NCBI GenBank assembly: GCA_027488395.1
Contig: JAIYBT010000021.1
Location: forward strand, 1-64,000
Direction of reading: 5' to 3'
Source: Methylophilaceae bacterium
GTDB taxonomy: Bacteria > Pseudomonadota > Gammaproteobacteria > Burkholderiales > Methylophilaceae
Length of the DNA: 64,000 nt
Shown piece by piece: positions 43,550 to 51,297 of the stretch (within the stretch, counting starts at the first letter, position 1; the number at the start of each line of letters is the position of its first letter). A program made the position numbers and the translations under genes. The notes beneath the pieces are model-generated. The model had not been told where the DNA came from, did not search any database, and saw only the letters and a list, made by a program, of their open reading frames with translations.

Positions 43550-44704
43550 ATGCAAGCGTTGCCATTACTCAATGGATTAACCCCCGCCCAATTTATGGCG
43601 GAATACTGGCAGAAGAAACCATTGCTGATCCGAGGCGCCATGTCAGGATTTACCGGGCTGATTGATGCAAATGCATTAGCAGGGTTGGCCTGCGAAGATA
43701 TAGTACCCGCCCGCATTGTGCAATGTGATCCGCAACGCATGGATGATGGAGACGCTTGGCAGGTGAGGCATGGGCCCTTTGCTGAAAATGATTTTGCCCA
43801 GTTACCGCCCAGTCATTGGACCCTGCTCGTGCAAGGCGTGAATCATGTGCTACCAGAAGCGCAAGCATTGCTCCAACAATTTAATTTTATTCCCTATGCG
43901 CGCTTGGATGATTTGATGGTCAGCTACGCTGTGAAGGGGGGCAATGTTGGGCCTCATCTTGATAGCTATGATGTGTTTTTGTTACAGGGTAAGGGTAAAA
44001 GGCGTTGGCGCATTAGTCAACAAGCTGAGCATAGCATGGTGAAAGATGCGCCTTTGCGCTTACTTGCAGATTTTAAAACTGAGCAAGAGTGGGTGTTAGA
44101 GGCGGGTGATATGCTTTACCTGCCGCCGCAAGTAGCTCATTGGGGCATTGCCGAGGAAGATGACTGCATGACCTATTCGATCGGCTTTCGTGCGCCCGCT
44201 GCGCAAGAGCTCGCGATTGAGTTTCTAGAAGACTGCCGTGCAAACGCGTGGCCAGATCAACGATATCAAGACCCCGACTTGATGCCCGTGGATGATCCTG
44301 CTGCCATTTCAACGCAGATGGTGAACCAAGTCGCCACCCTGTTGCGTAACATTCCTTGGTCAACTGCGCAGCTAGGCCCTTTTTTGGGTCGCTACTTGAC
44401 CGAGCCTAAAGCGTTTATGTTGTTTCAGCCACCCAAAAAAATGGCCATTGACCGCTTTGCTATTCGCGTAAAACGGGATGGTGTTGTGCTGGATTTGCAA
44501 TCGCAAATGTTGCATTGGCAACACCAGTTTTTTATCAACGGTGAAGCTGTTGATCTACCAACTTCGGAAGCGCAACGATTAAATCGATTGGCCAATACCA
44601 GACAACTTGAGGCAAGCGCCTTTAACGCACCGCCTTCGGATGCCATGATGCACTGGTTGCATCAAGCTTACCTCGCTGGCTATTTGCACTTTTTGGTAGA
44701 TTAA
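43550..44704 (+). CDS. roxA: Ribosomal protein L16 arginine hydroxylase RoxA (YcfD-like)
   Basis: A 384-aa JmjC/cupin 2-oxoglutarate dioxygenase that hydroxylates an arginine on ribosomal protein L16 (known for YcfD). The Fe-binding HxD is in VGPHLDSYDVF near 135-139, and the distal His is in PPQVAHWGIAEEDD near 195. FMAEYWQKKPLLIRGA at the N-terminus and GKGKRRWRIS after the HxD are typical. The C-terminal dimer and winged-helix parts are present, length normal. It is last in a phoR-lipoprotein-roxA run. Confidence 0.9.
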   Translation: MQALPLLNGLTPAQFMAEYWQKKPLLIRGAMSGFTGLIDANALAGLACEDIVPARIVQCDPQRMDDGDAWQVRHGPFAENDFAQLPPSHWTLLVQGVNHVLPEAQALLQQFNFIPYARLDDLMVSYAVKGGNVGPHLDSYDVFLLQGKGKRRWRISQQAEHSMVKDAPLRLLADFKTEQEWVLEAGDMLYLPPQVAHWGIAEEDDCMTYSIGFRAPAAQELAIEFLEDCRANAWPDQRYQDPDLMPVDDPAAISTQMVNQVATLLRNIPWSTAQLGPFLGRYLTEPKAFMLFQPPKKMAIDRFAIRVKRDGVVLDLQSQMLHWQHQFFINGEAVDLPTSEAQRLNRLANTRQLEASAFNAPPSDAMMHWLHQAYLAGYLHFLVD

Positions 44705-44904
44705 GGGCTGACTAGGGTATATTTTTAAGTGTATAAACACGAAAAATCACCTTCTTTTGCACCTGTAAGAAAAAATCATGCATTTTTATAGTGCAGTTCG
44801 TTCTTTTTTTAATTAATTGCTGATACAATTTGTTCACTCGGTCGGTTTCATGATTGAGATTTGCCGTACATAATTTTTTGCTCATACATACTAAGGAAAT
44901 TAAG

Positions 44905-45126
44905 ATGACACGTTCTGCATTGTTGGCTGCATTGTTGGCTTTGGCTTTGACCGCTTGTGGTGAAAAACCAGCTGAAGAGGCTCCTGCTACTGAAGCTCCA
45001 GCCGCTACTGAAGCTGCTCCTGCTGAAGCTGCACCAGCTGAAGCTGCTCCTGCTGAGGCTGCACCAGCTGAAGCCGCTCCTGCTGAGGCTGCTCCTGCTG
45101 AAGCCGCTCCTGCTGAAGCTAAGTAA
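44905..45126 (+). CDS. Small Ala/Pro/Glu-repeat lipoprotein
   Basis: A 73-aa lipoprotein. The signal peptide ends in LTAC, with AAGGA before the ATG at 44905; an ORF starting 17 codons upstream is not used. After GEKPAEEAP the chain is seven tandem PAEAA units. Such low-complexity lipoproteins occur in betaproteobacteria as abundant, possibly envelope-spacing proteins, but no function is known here. It is monocistronic with its own terminator. The gene is the plus-strand one: the opposite frame reads ASAGA repeats and has no SD. Confidence 0.8.
   Translation: MTRSALLAALLALALTACGEKPAEEAPATEAPAATEAAPAEAAPAEAAPAEAAPAEAAPAEAAPAEAAPAEAK
45019..45123 (+). repeat. 15-bp coding tandem repeat (7 units)
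   Basis: Seven 15-nt units encode PAEAA (the last PAEAK). Units differ only at third codon positions and in GAA/GAG, so the array can slip and vary between strains. Confidence 0.9.
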
Positions 45127-45144
45127 TCTAGTTTCACCGAAGTG

Positions 45145-45173
45145 AAAAAAGCCGACGTCAGTCGGCTTTTTTT
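45145..45173 (+). terminator. Rho-independent terminator after the PAEAA lipoprotein
   Basis: AAAAAAGCCGAC (45145-45156) pairs with GTCGGCTTTTTT (45161-45172), loop GTCA. Tracts on both sides make it possibly bidirectional. Confidence 0.92.
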
Positions 45174-45279
45174 ATTTTGCATGTTTCTCGTAAGCTTGAT
45201 GGATATGTTCAGCACTAAATTGCATTGGTAAAAGCCATCTTTTTATCTTTAAAGCGGCGCTTATCGCAACAGTAAATGA

Positions 45280-46068
45280 TCAATGCTGACGCAGGCTCAA
45301 GGCATTTGCAATGTTGCAAATCTCAATAAATGTGTCTGTAATTAAGGATGCGCCGCCAATCAATCCGCCATCGATATCGGGCATTGCAAATAATGCTTCG
45401 GCATTGTCTGGTTTCACACTGCCACCATAAAGCAATGGCATGATTGCAGCAACGGCTGGATTGTGCAGCGCAATATGACCACGTAAAAAAGCCAATATAC
45501 TTTGAGCATGCTGAGCGGAGGCCGCTTTACCAGTGCCAATCGCCCATACGGGTTCGTAGGCAATCATTCCTTTGGCTAAGGCTTCGATGCCTACATGTGC
45601 AATCACAGGGTTTAATTGACGCACCATCACAATGTCAGTTTCGCCTTGTTCATATTCTGCCAATGTTTCGCCGATACATAATATTGGGGTTAAGCCTGCA
45701 GCAATGGCTGCTTCAAAACGTTCGCCACACGATTCATCACTATCATGACCGCGTTGTCTGCGTTCAGAGTGGCCAATCAATACGTAATCACAGCCAAACT
45801 CTTTGAGCATCAATGGCGATACGGAGCCAGTAAATGCCCCATCACGAAATCGACTCATGTTTTGACCACCCCAGCGGATGTGGCTATCTGCCAGTACTTG
45901 TTGTGCTTGATATAAATAGGGATGGGGTGGACACACCACATATCGCGCTTGATGATCTTGTGTGCGATGTAATAGGGTTTGCATAAATTGCTGGTTATGC
46001 GAAAGATTGCCGTGCATTTTACGGTTTGCAATGACCCATTTATCTCGAATCGTTGGATAGCTGTGCAT
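45280..46068 (-). CDS. tpiA: Triosephosphate isomerase, divergent copy
   Basis: A 262-aa TIM-barrel enzyme that interconverts glyceraldehyde 3-phosphate and dihydroxyacetone phosphate. Catalytic residues are present: Asn15 and Lys17 (ANRKMHG, where most enzymes read GNWKMN), His in LIGHSERR near 100, and Glu in AYEPVWAIGTGK near 172. The phosphate loop is in LYGGSVKPDNA. The start is taken at 46066-46068; the ORF extends 61 codons upstream but that part is antisense to ybeY. The gene stands alone, not beside secG as commonly seen, so it may be a second copy. Confidence 0.9.
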   Translation of the reverse strand: MHSYPTIRDKWVIANRKMHGNLSHNQQFMQTLLHRTQDHQARYVVCPPHPYLYQAQQVLADSHIRWGGQNMSRFRDGAFTGSVSPLMLKEFGCDYVLIGHSERRQRGHDSDESCGERFEAAIAAGLTPILCIGETLAEYEQGETDIVMVRQLNPVIAHVGIEALAKGMIAYEPVWAIGTGKAASAQHAQSILAFLRGHIALHNPAVAAIMPLLYGGSVKPDNAEALFAMPDIDGGLIGGASLITDTFIEICNIANALSLRQH

Positions 46069-46135
46069 AGGGGCGTTTACGTTCAAGGATTTCTTTCTAT
46101 AATGACGGATATTTTCAACAAAACTTAATCCACTG

Positions 46136-46570
46136 ATGCCCCAGCTTACGTTCAATTTGCAACGCGCCACATCCGCCACGACGTTGCCTAGCCATGCCCA
46201 ATTTAAACGATGGGTCAATGCTGCATTGCGGGTAGACACGCATGTCACCATTCGTTTGGTAGATAGCGAGGAAGGACAAGCCCTAAATGCAGCTTATCGC
46301 GGCAAGGATTATGCAACCAATGTACTGACTTTTCCCCTCGCTGAGTCGCCGATATTAATCGGCGATATCGTGATGTGTGCGCCTGTGGTTGCTCAAGAGG
46401 CGCAACAACAAGGCAAGTCTCTCTTGCATCATTATGCCCATTTAACCATACATGGGGTATTGCATTTGCATGGTTACGATCATGAAATAGACGCGCAAGC
46501 CCAATTAATGGAAGCCATGGAAATTGCAATTTTAGCGCGTTTGCATATTCCAAATCCGTATCTAGAATAA
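46136..46570 (+). CDS. ybeY: Endoribonuclease / rRNA maturation factor YbeY
   Basis: A 144-aa metalloprotein needed for 16S rRNA 3'-end maturation and ribosome quality control. The Zn motif is HGVLHLHGYDH near 115-125, that is H-x3-H-x5-H. AYRGKDYATNVLTFP is also a family phrase. In most proteobacteria it follows phoH; here it is 14 kb away, beside scpA. It is divergent from tpiA with a 67-bp gap. No clear SD precedes the ATG. Confidence 0.93.
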   Translation: MPQLTFNLQRATSATTLPSHAQFKRWVNAALRVDTHVTIRLVDSEEGQALNAAYRGKDYATNVLTFPLAESPILIGDIVMCAPVVAQEAQQQGKSLLHHYAHLTIHGVLHLHGYDHEIDAQAQLMEAMEIAILARLHIPNPYLE

Positions 46571-46607
46571 GCTTTAAACTGTCAGCGCGAATGGTTACAA
46601 TCGTGAC

Positions 46608-47387
46608 ATGGAAGCAAGCGCATTACAGATTAAAATTAACGGACAGCCCTTATCAGCGTTGCCGCAAGATCTATACATTCCGCCAGATGCCCTTGAAGTT
46701 TATCTCGATGCGTTCGAAGGGCCGCTGGATTTATTGCTCTATTTAATTCGCAAACATAATCTTAATATTTTAGATATTCCTATGGCTGCCCTCACAGCGC
46801 AGTACATGGTTTATGTTGAAAACATGCATGCACTCAAGCTAGAGTTGGCGGCAGAATATTTATTAATGTCTGCCATGTTAATTGAGATTAAATCGCGGAT
46901 GTTATTACCCAAGCCTGTCGACATCGCCGAAGAAGATGATCCACGCGCTGAGTTGGTCAAACGTTTACTCGAATATGAGGCGATTAAATTGGCAGCACAG
47001 CGTTTAGACGCTATGCCCAAAGTAGGTGAAGACATCGATGTTGCAGCCGCGCATTACGATCACACACGTACCGTGAGTCTGCCTGAAGTCAGTTTAGAAG
47101 CACTGGTAGAGGCTTGGCGGCAGGTGATTAAGCGGGCTAAGTTAAATCAGCATCATAAGCTTGGGCGCGCCGAATTATCGGTGCGGGAACACATGAGCTT
47201 AGTGCTACGTTTACTCAAACAAACGCCTTTATTGCAATTTGAGCAGTTGTTTAATTTAGAGCAAGATGGGTTGCCTAAGCTGGTGGTGCATTTTTTAGCG
47301 ATTTTAGAATTGGCCAAGGAAGGCCTGATTCGCATCACGCAACAAACTGCTTTTGGACCGATTTATTTACAAGCCAGTATTGGTTGA
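46608..47387 (+). CDS. scpA: Segregation and condensation protein A
   Basis: ScpA is the kleisin that bridges SMC heads with ScpB during chromosome condensation. The 259-aa protein has the family block VYLDAFEGPLDLLLYLIRKH then ILDIPMAALTAQYM, an SMC-contacting N-terminus, the AEYLLMSAMLIEIKSRMLLP helix, and a C-terminal winged helix (FLAILELAKEGLIRITQ). It lies 37 bp after ybeY and 9 bp before scpB. Confidence 0.94.
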   Translation: MEASALQIKINGQPLSALPQDLYIPPDALEVYLDAFEGPLDLLLYLIRKHNLNILDIPMAALTAQYMVYVENMHALKLELAAEYLLMSAMLIEIKSRMLLPKPVDIAEEDDPRAELVKRLLEYEAIKLAAQRLDAMPKVGEDIDVAAAHYDHTRTVSLPEVSLEALVEAWRQVIKRAKLNQHHKLGRAELSVREHMSLVLRLLKQTPLLQFEQLFNLEQDGLPKLVVHFLAILELAKEGLIRITQQTAFGPIYLQASIG

Positions 47388-47396
47388 TTTGAATCT

Positions 47397-47945
47397 ATGC
47401 TTGCACTCGATCATATTCAGAACCTTAAACGTATCTTAGAGGCCGCGTTATTAACCGCATCACAACCGCTCAGCTTAGACGATTTGCAAAAGTTATTTGT
47501 CACCCGCATGGAACGCGCTACATTAAGGATGGTATTGGATGAGCTTAAAACGGATTGGGCCGATCAATCGCTCAGTTTGGTGCAAGTTGCGTCAGGCTAT
47601 CGCTTCCAAGCCAAGCCTGAGTATAGCGAATACATTGCTCGGTTAACGCCCGACCGCCAACCCAAATATTCGCGAGCAGTGATGGAAACGCTGGCGATCA
47701 TTGCATATCGTCAACCAGTGACGCGTGGAGATATTGAGCAAATTCGTGGTGTAGCCGTCAACCCGAATGTGATTCGCCAATTACAAGAGCGGGATTGGAT
47801 TGATGTGGTCGGGCAACGTGAAGTGCCAGGCAGGCCCTCACTGTATGCCACCACACAGCACTTTTTAGATGATTTAAATCTACGCTCATTGGCTGAATTG
47901 CCGCCGTTTGATGACTTTGCGCAAGCAGAAATCCCGCTCGAATAA
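47397..47945 (+). CDS. scpB: Segregation and condensation protein B
   Basis: A 182-aa ScpB with two winged-helix domains: RILEAALLTASQPLSLDDLQ at the N-terminus and METLAIIAYRQPVTRGDIEQ then IRGVAVNPNVIRQLQERDWI. It binds ScpA and SMC. It is directly between scpA and modE on the same strand, so all four genes from ybeY could be cotranscribed. Confidence 0.94.
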   Translation: MLALDHIQNLKRILEAALLTASQPLSLDDLQKLFVTRMERATLRMVLDELKTDWADQSLSLVQVASGYRFQAKPEYSEYIARLTPDRQPKYSRAVMETLAIIAYRQPVTRGDIEQIRGVAVNPNVIRQLQERDWIDVVGQREVPGRPSLYATTQHFLDDLNLRSLAELPPFDDFAQAEIPLE

Positions 47946-47954
47946 GAGGACAGC

Positions 47955-48305
47955 ATGGAGGCCCCTCAGCTAAAAATTCGTCTGCAATTTCAACAACAAA
48001 CGGTGCTCGGTCCAGGTAAGTTGGCCTTACTGCAAGCGATTGCGCAGCATGGCTCTATTTCAGCAGCGGCAAAATCCATGCATATGTCCTATCGACGTGC
48101 TTGGGAGCTGGTCGATGTGATGAATCAGAGTTTTAATCAACCTGTGGTGGTCGGTATAAGCGGCGGTGCGCATGGCGGTGGCGCGCAAGTAACGCCTTTT
48201 GGACTGGCGCTGATTGCGCATTATCAGCAGTTACTGATATTGGCAGCCCAGGCGGTCACTGCTGAACTGGACTGGATCACGCAAGCGCTGAAACCAATCA
48301 ACTAA
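47955..48305 (+). CDS. modE: ModE-type regulator, DNA-binding domain only
   Basis: A 116-aa winged-HTH protein matching the N-terminal domain of ModE: LLQAIAQHGSISAAAKSMHM then SYRRAWELVDVMN is the LysR-like helix-turn-helix, and VVGISGGAHGGGAQVTPFG is the wing. Full-length ModE (about 260 aa) has two C-terminal TOBE/molbindin domains that bind molybdate; they are absent here and no following ORF supplies them. It lies 9 bp after scpB and in front of modABC. The ModE-like box downstream argues that it still binds DNA; how it would sense molybdate is open. Confidence 0.87.
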   Translation: MEAPQLKIRLQFQQQTVLGPGKLALLQAIAQHGSISAAAKSMHMSYRRAWELVDVMNQSFNQPVVVGISGGAHGGGAQVTPFGLALIAHYQQLLILAAQAVTAELDWITQALKPIN

Positions 48306-48333
48306 GCGCTTCATCTTAGATTTTTTTTGGTTG

Positions 48334-48359
48334 TCGTTATTCCTGATTGAAAATAGCGA
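48334..48359 (+). promoter_or_regulatory. ModE-like operator upstream of modA
   Basis: TCGTTAT (48334-48340) and ATAGCGA (48353-48359) flank a 12-nt centre. The E. coli ModE box has CGTTAT-N12-ATAACG, so arm sequence and spacing agree apart from one G for A. A -10-like TATGAT follows at 48363-48368, so bound ModE would cover the promoter. Confidence 0.7.
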
Positions 48360-48368
48360 TGGTATGAT

Positions 48369-48557
48369 CATCATGCCATGTAGATGTCGCACATGGGTTG
48401 CAAGGTGTGTCCCCTGATGAATGAATGGATGCGCGTGCATGCCTCATCGAGCGCTCTGATGCATTCAAATAAGCGCGCTTCAAGCGCTTAAGTGCAGCAT
48501 GGTGTTCGTTTAGGCACCAGCATTACTTAATCACATCACAGCTTAGAATAGGGGTTT
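48369..48557 (+). other. Long untranslated leader of modA
   Basis: About 185 nt separate the candidate modA promoter from the ATG, unusual for this compact genome. No ORF is convincing. Several dyads are visible: AAGCGC / GCGCTT near 48471-48489, and TGAATG (48418-48423) with CATTCA (48462-48467). A structured, cofactor-sensing leader such as a Moco-type riboswitch is possible, but I could not match its consensus by eye. Confidence 0.4.
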
Positions 48558-49349
48558 ATGCAGAGATGGAAGATCACCAGTTGGTGGATAGCAAGCTTGT
48601 GCTGCTTAATGGTGTTAGCGCCTGCCAGACAGACGCTGGCCGCTGACAATAATGTGCAGGTGTTGGCTGCGGCGAGTTTAACCAATGTTATGAATGTATT
48701 AGCGAAACAGTTTACCTTGCAAACCGGCATCGCCGTGACGACGATTTATGGTGGGTCTGGCAGCCTTGCCAAACAGATTGAACAAGGGGCGCCAGCCGAT
48801 CTGTTTATCTCCGCAGATGAAAAATGGATGCAAAACCTGAATGAAAAAAAATTAGTCAACCCAAACACCATCAAACCCTGGCTGACCAACCGGTTGGTGA
48901 TGATCACACCCGCCAATAAAGCCAGTGTGATACCACCTCAGGCCAACACAGATCTCCGTCCATGGCTTTCTGGTTTTTGGTGCACCGGGGATACGCTTTC
49001 TGTGCCCGTGGGCATCTATGCAAAGCAAGCGCTTACGCATTTAGGCTGGTGGGAGCAGGTGAAGCCAAAATTAGTCAGCACGCAAGATGTACGGGCTGCG
49101 CTAACCTTGGTAGAGCGCGAGGAGTGTGACGTGGGGATTGTGTATGCCAGTGATGCTTTAATGACTGATAAAGTCAGGGTAGCCGGTCAGTTTGCTGAAC
49201 AGGATCATATGCCCATCGTGTATCCGATGGCGACCTTACCCAATGCCTCGCGTGAAACCCTCACGTTTTTCCGTTATCTACAATCTGCTGAAGTCTCCAA
49301 ACTCCTTGTGAAATACGGCTTTAAACCGATTGCAGAAGGTAAATACTAA
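48558..49349 (+). CDS. modA: Molybdate ABC transporter, substrate-binding protein
   Basis: ModA binds molybdate or tungstate in the periplasm. The 263-aa protein has a signal peptide (WWIASLCCLMVLAPARQTLA), then VQVLAAASLTNVMNVLAKQF, typical ModA opening, GGSGSLAKQIEQGAPADLFISADEKWM, the oxyanion-binding Ser region, and YASDALMTDKVRVAG near the C-terminus. GGGG precedes the ATG weakly. It begins a modABC set, downstream of the ModE-like box and leader. Confidence 0.94.
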   Translation: MQRWKITSWWIASLCCLMVLAPARQTLAADNNVQVLAAASLTNVMNVLAKQFTLQTGIAVTTIYGGSGSLAKQIEQGAPADLFISADEKWMQNLNEKKLVNPNTIKPWLTNRLVMITPANKASVIPPQANTDLRPWLSGFWCTGDTLSVPVGIYAKQALTHLGWWEQVKPKLVSTQDVRAALTLVEREECDVGIVYASDALMTDKVRVAGQFAEQDHMPIVYPMATLPNASRETLTFFRYLQSAEVSKLLVKYGFKPIAEGKY

Positions 49350-49359
49350 TTATTCAATC

Positions 49360-50076
49360 ATGTCGTCAATCATGACCACAACACATTCTTGGATACTCAG
49401 CCCTGCAGAACTCACCATTATCTGGTTGTCGATCAAAGTTGCTATTTTTTGCGTGCTCATCCTCTGCTTGCCTGCTTTGTTTACCGCATGGCTGTTGGCA
49501 AAAAAATCGTTTATCGGCAAATCTTTACTCGATGCGATAGTGCATTTGCCAATGGTGTTGCCACCCGTGGTGTTGGGCTATGGCTTGCTGATCTTGCTTG
49601 GGCGTAAAGGATGGCTCGGCAGTTGGTTGTATACGCACTGGCAGGTGCAGTTTACGTTTCATTGGACGGGTGCGGTGATTGCTTCCGCGGTGATGGCGTA
49701 TCCATTAATGGTACGGGCGATCCGTCAGGCACTCCTACAAGTGGACCCCAAGCTTGAGCAAGCTGCGCAAACGTTGGGCGCTAATCCTGTGCGCGTGTTT
49801 TTTAGCATCACTTTGCCGTTGTCATCGCATGGCTTACTTACAGGGGGCATATTGGCGTTTAGTCGCAGTTTAGGTGAATTTGGCGCGACGATTACTTTTG
49901 CTGGTAATTTAGAGGGTGAAACCCGCACCCTACCTTTGGCGATTTATAGTTTGACCCAATCGCCAGATGGCGATGCGGCAGCATTGCGTTTGGTGGTATT
50001 CAGTATTTTGCTATCGGTGTGTGCGTTATTGTTAAGTCAATGGTGCGAGCGTGGCTTGCTCAATAGGCATCGCTAA
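49360..50076 (+). CDS. modB: Molybdate ABC transporter, permease
   Basis: A 238-aa inner-membrane permease with about five to six transmembrane helices. The EAA loop that contacts the ATPase is AAQTLGANPVRVFFSITLPLS, followed by GLLTGGILAFSRSLGEFGATITFAGN, a diagnostic ModB phrase. The start is taken as ATG 49360, 10 bp past modA; ATG at 49372 is also possible. Confidence 0.94.
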   Translation: MSSIMTTTHSWILSPAELTIIWLSIKVAIFCVLILCLPALFTAWLLAKKSFIGKSLLDAIVHLPMVLPPVVLGYGLLILLGRKGWLGSWLYTHWQVQFTFHWTGAVIASAVMAYPLMVRAIRQALLQVDPKLEQAAQTLGANPVRVFFSITLPLSSHGLLTGGILAFSRSLGEFGATITFAGNLEGETRTLPLAIYSLTQSPDGDAAALRLVVFSILLSVCALLLSQWCERGLLNRHR

Positions 50077-50077
50077 T

Positions 50078-50761
50078 ATGCTTACGGTCAATATTCATTA
50101 TCAACACCCGACTAGCACTGCGCAACTGGCGCAAGCAAATTATCGCGCAACGTTTACTGTGGCTGCGGGTCAATGTTTAGGCATCATGGGGCCATCAGGC
50201 GCTGGTAAAACCACGTTATTGCATGCAATTGCAGGATTGCTCAATCCAACTGCAGGTGAGATATTGGTGCATGGCACCGTTTGGTATGATGGTACGCGTG
50301 CGATTCATTTGGCGCCACATCAGCGACCCGTAGGAGTGGTTTTTCAAGAAGGCCGCTTATTTCCTCACTTATCAATTGAGCAAAATTTACGGTATGGCAT
50401 GCCTCGCCGAGCAACGCCCACTATTTCTTTGCACGAAGTGATAGACATATTGGCGATAAAAGCGCTGCTGCAACGCACACCTAGCCAACTGTCTGGCGGG
50501 GAACGACAACGGGTTGCGTTGGGCCGTGCCTTGCTACGTCAACCGCAAATATTATTGATGGATGAGCCGTTAAGTGGGCTGGACGCAGCGTTAAAGCAGC
50601 AAGTGCTGCCGTATATACAGCAGGTGATACAACGATTTTCAATGCCGACGATTTATGTCAGCCATGCTCAGGACGAGATTGCACGTGTTGCTGATCAGGT
50701 GAGAGTGATGGATCATGGCGTGCTCGGACAAGCACGCCCAGTCATTGCAAAAGACGATTAG
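50078..50761 (+). CDS. modC: Molybdate ABC transporter ATP-binding protein, short form
   Basis: A 227-aa ABC ATPase. Walker A is GPSGAGKTT, the Q-loop VVFQEGRLFPHLS, the signature LSGGERQRVALGRALL, Walker B ILLMDEPLSGLD and H-loop VSHAQDE. Most ModC proteins have about 350 residues because of a C-terminal TOBE molybdate-binding domain; here the protein stops soon after the H-loop. The ATG at 50078 is one base past the modB stop. It overlaps the convergent slyD gene by 4 bp. Confidence 0.92.
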   Translation: MLTVNIHYQHPTSTAQLAQANYRATFTVAAGQCLGIMGPSGAGKTTLLHAIAGLLNPTAGEILVHGTVWYDGTRAIHLAPHQRPVGVVFQEGRLFPHLSIEQNLRYGMPRRATPTISLHEVIDILAIKALLQRTPSQLSGGERQRVALGRALLRQPQILLMDEPLSGLDAALKQQVLPYIQQVIQRFSMPTIYVSHAQDEIARVADQVRVMDHGVLGQARPVIAKDD

Positions 50762-51237
50762 TGGTGATGGCCGCCCGCGCCATGCACATGTTGATGTTCA
50801 ATTTCTTCTTTGTTTGCAGAGCGTACTTCTTGAATCGTCGCGGTAAATAATAAACGTTGACCTGCCCAAGGATGATTGCCATCAACCACTACTTTGCCAT
50901 CTGCAATATCGGTAATTGTATATAAAATGACGTCGCCGGTTTCGTCCTCACCTTCAAATTGCATGCCGATTTTTAAATCTTTGGCTGGAAATGCACTGGC
51001 GGGCTCAATTTGCACTAAGGTGTCGTCGTATTCACCAAACGCTTCTTCTGGGTCTAAACTCACCTCTACAACGTCACCGACATTTTTGCCGTGCATGGCT
51101 TCTTCTACTTTGGGGAAAATATTATCGTAACCGCCATGCAGGTAAGCGACTGGATCATGACTTTCTTCCAATGTTTCGCCATCACTGTTGATGAGTTTAT
51201 AGGTCATAGAGACCACGGTGTTCATTGCTACTTGCAT
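50758..51237 (-). CDS. slyD: FKBP-type peptidyl-prolyl isomerase SlyD
   Basis: A 159-aa prolyl isomerase and chaperone with inserted-in-flap domain: VVSMTYKLINSDGETLEES opens the FKBP part, GYDNIFPKVEEAMHGKNVGD and DPEEAFGEYDDTLVQ are diagnostic for SlyD. The C-terminal tail HQHVHGAGGHHH is His-rich and shorter than in E. coli, but could still bind nickel. The start may be at residue 1 or at the second Met. It is convergent with modC, overlapping by 4 bp. Confidence 0.93.
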   Translation of the reverse strand: MQVAMNTVVSMTYKLINSDGETLEESHDPVAYLHGGYDNIFPKVEEAMHGKNVGDVVEVSLDPEEAFGEYDDTLVQIEPASAFPAKDLKIGMQFEGEDETGDVILYTITDIADGKVVVDGNHPWAGQRLLFTATIQEVRSANKEEIEHQHVHGAGGHHH

Positions 51238-51297
51238 AGTCGATTTCTCAAGTGTTAGATTTGAAATAATATTTTAAAGGATATTTCTGTCATCGTG

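Noticed and set aside
44712-45215. 167-codon minus-strand ORF with ASAGA repeats
   Set aside because: Antisense of the PAEAA lipoprotein, no SD, runs across the terminator; the plus-strand gene has a lipobox and SD.
46069-46251. 61-codon 5' extension of tpiA
   Set aside because: It is antisense to ybeY, while the family start aligns at 46068.
48231-48440. 69-codon minus-strand ORF across the modE end and ModE box
   Set aside because: Antisense to modE, no SD, composition unlike neighbours.
48369-48557. Firm call of a molybdenum-cofactor riboswitch
   Set aside because: The consensus could not be matched by eye; kept only as a candidate leader.
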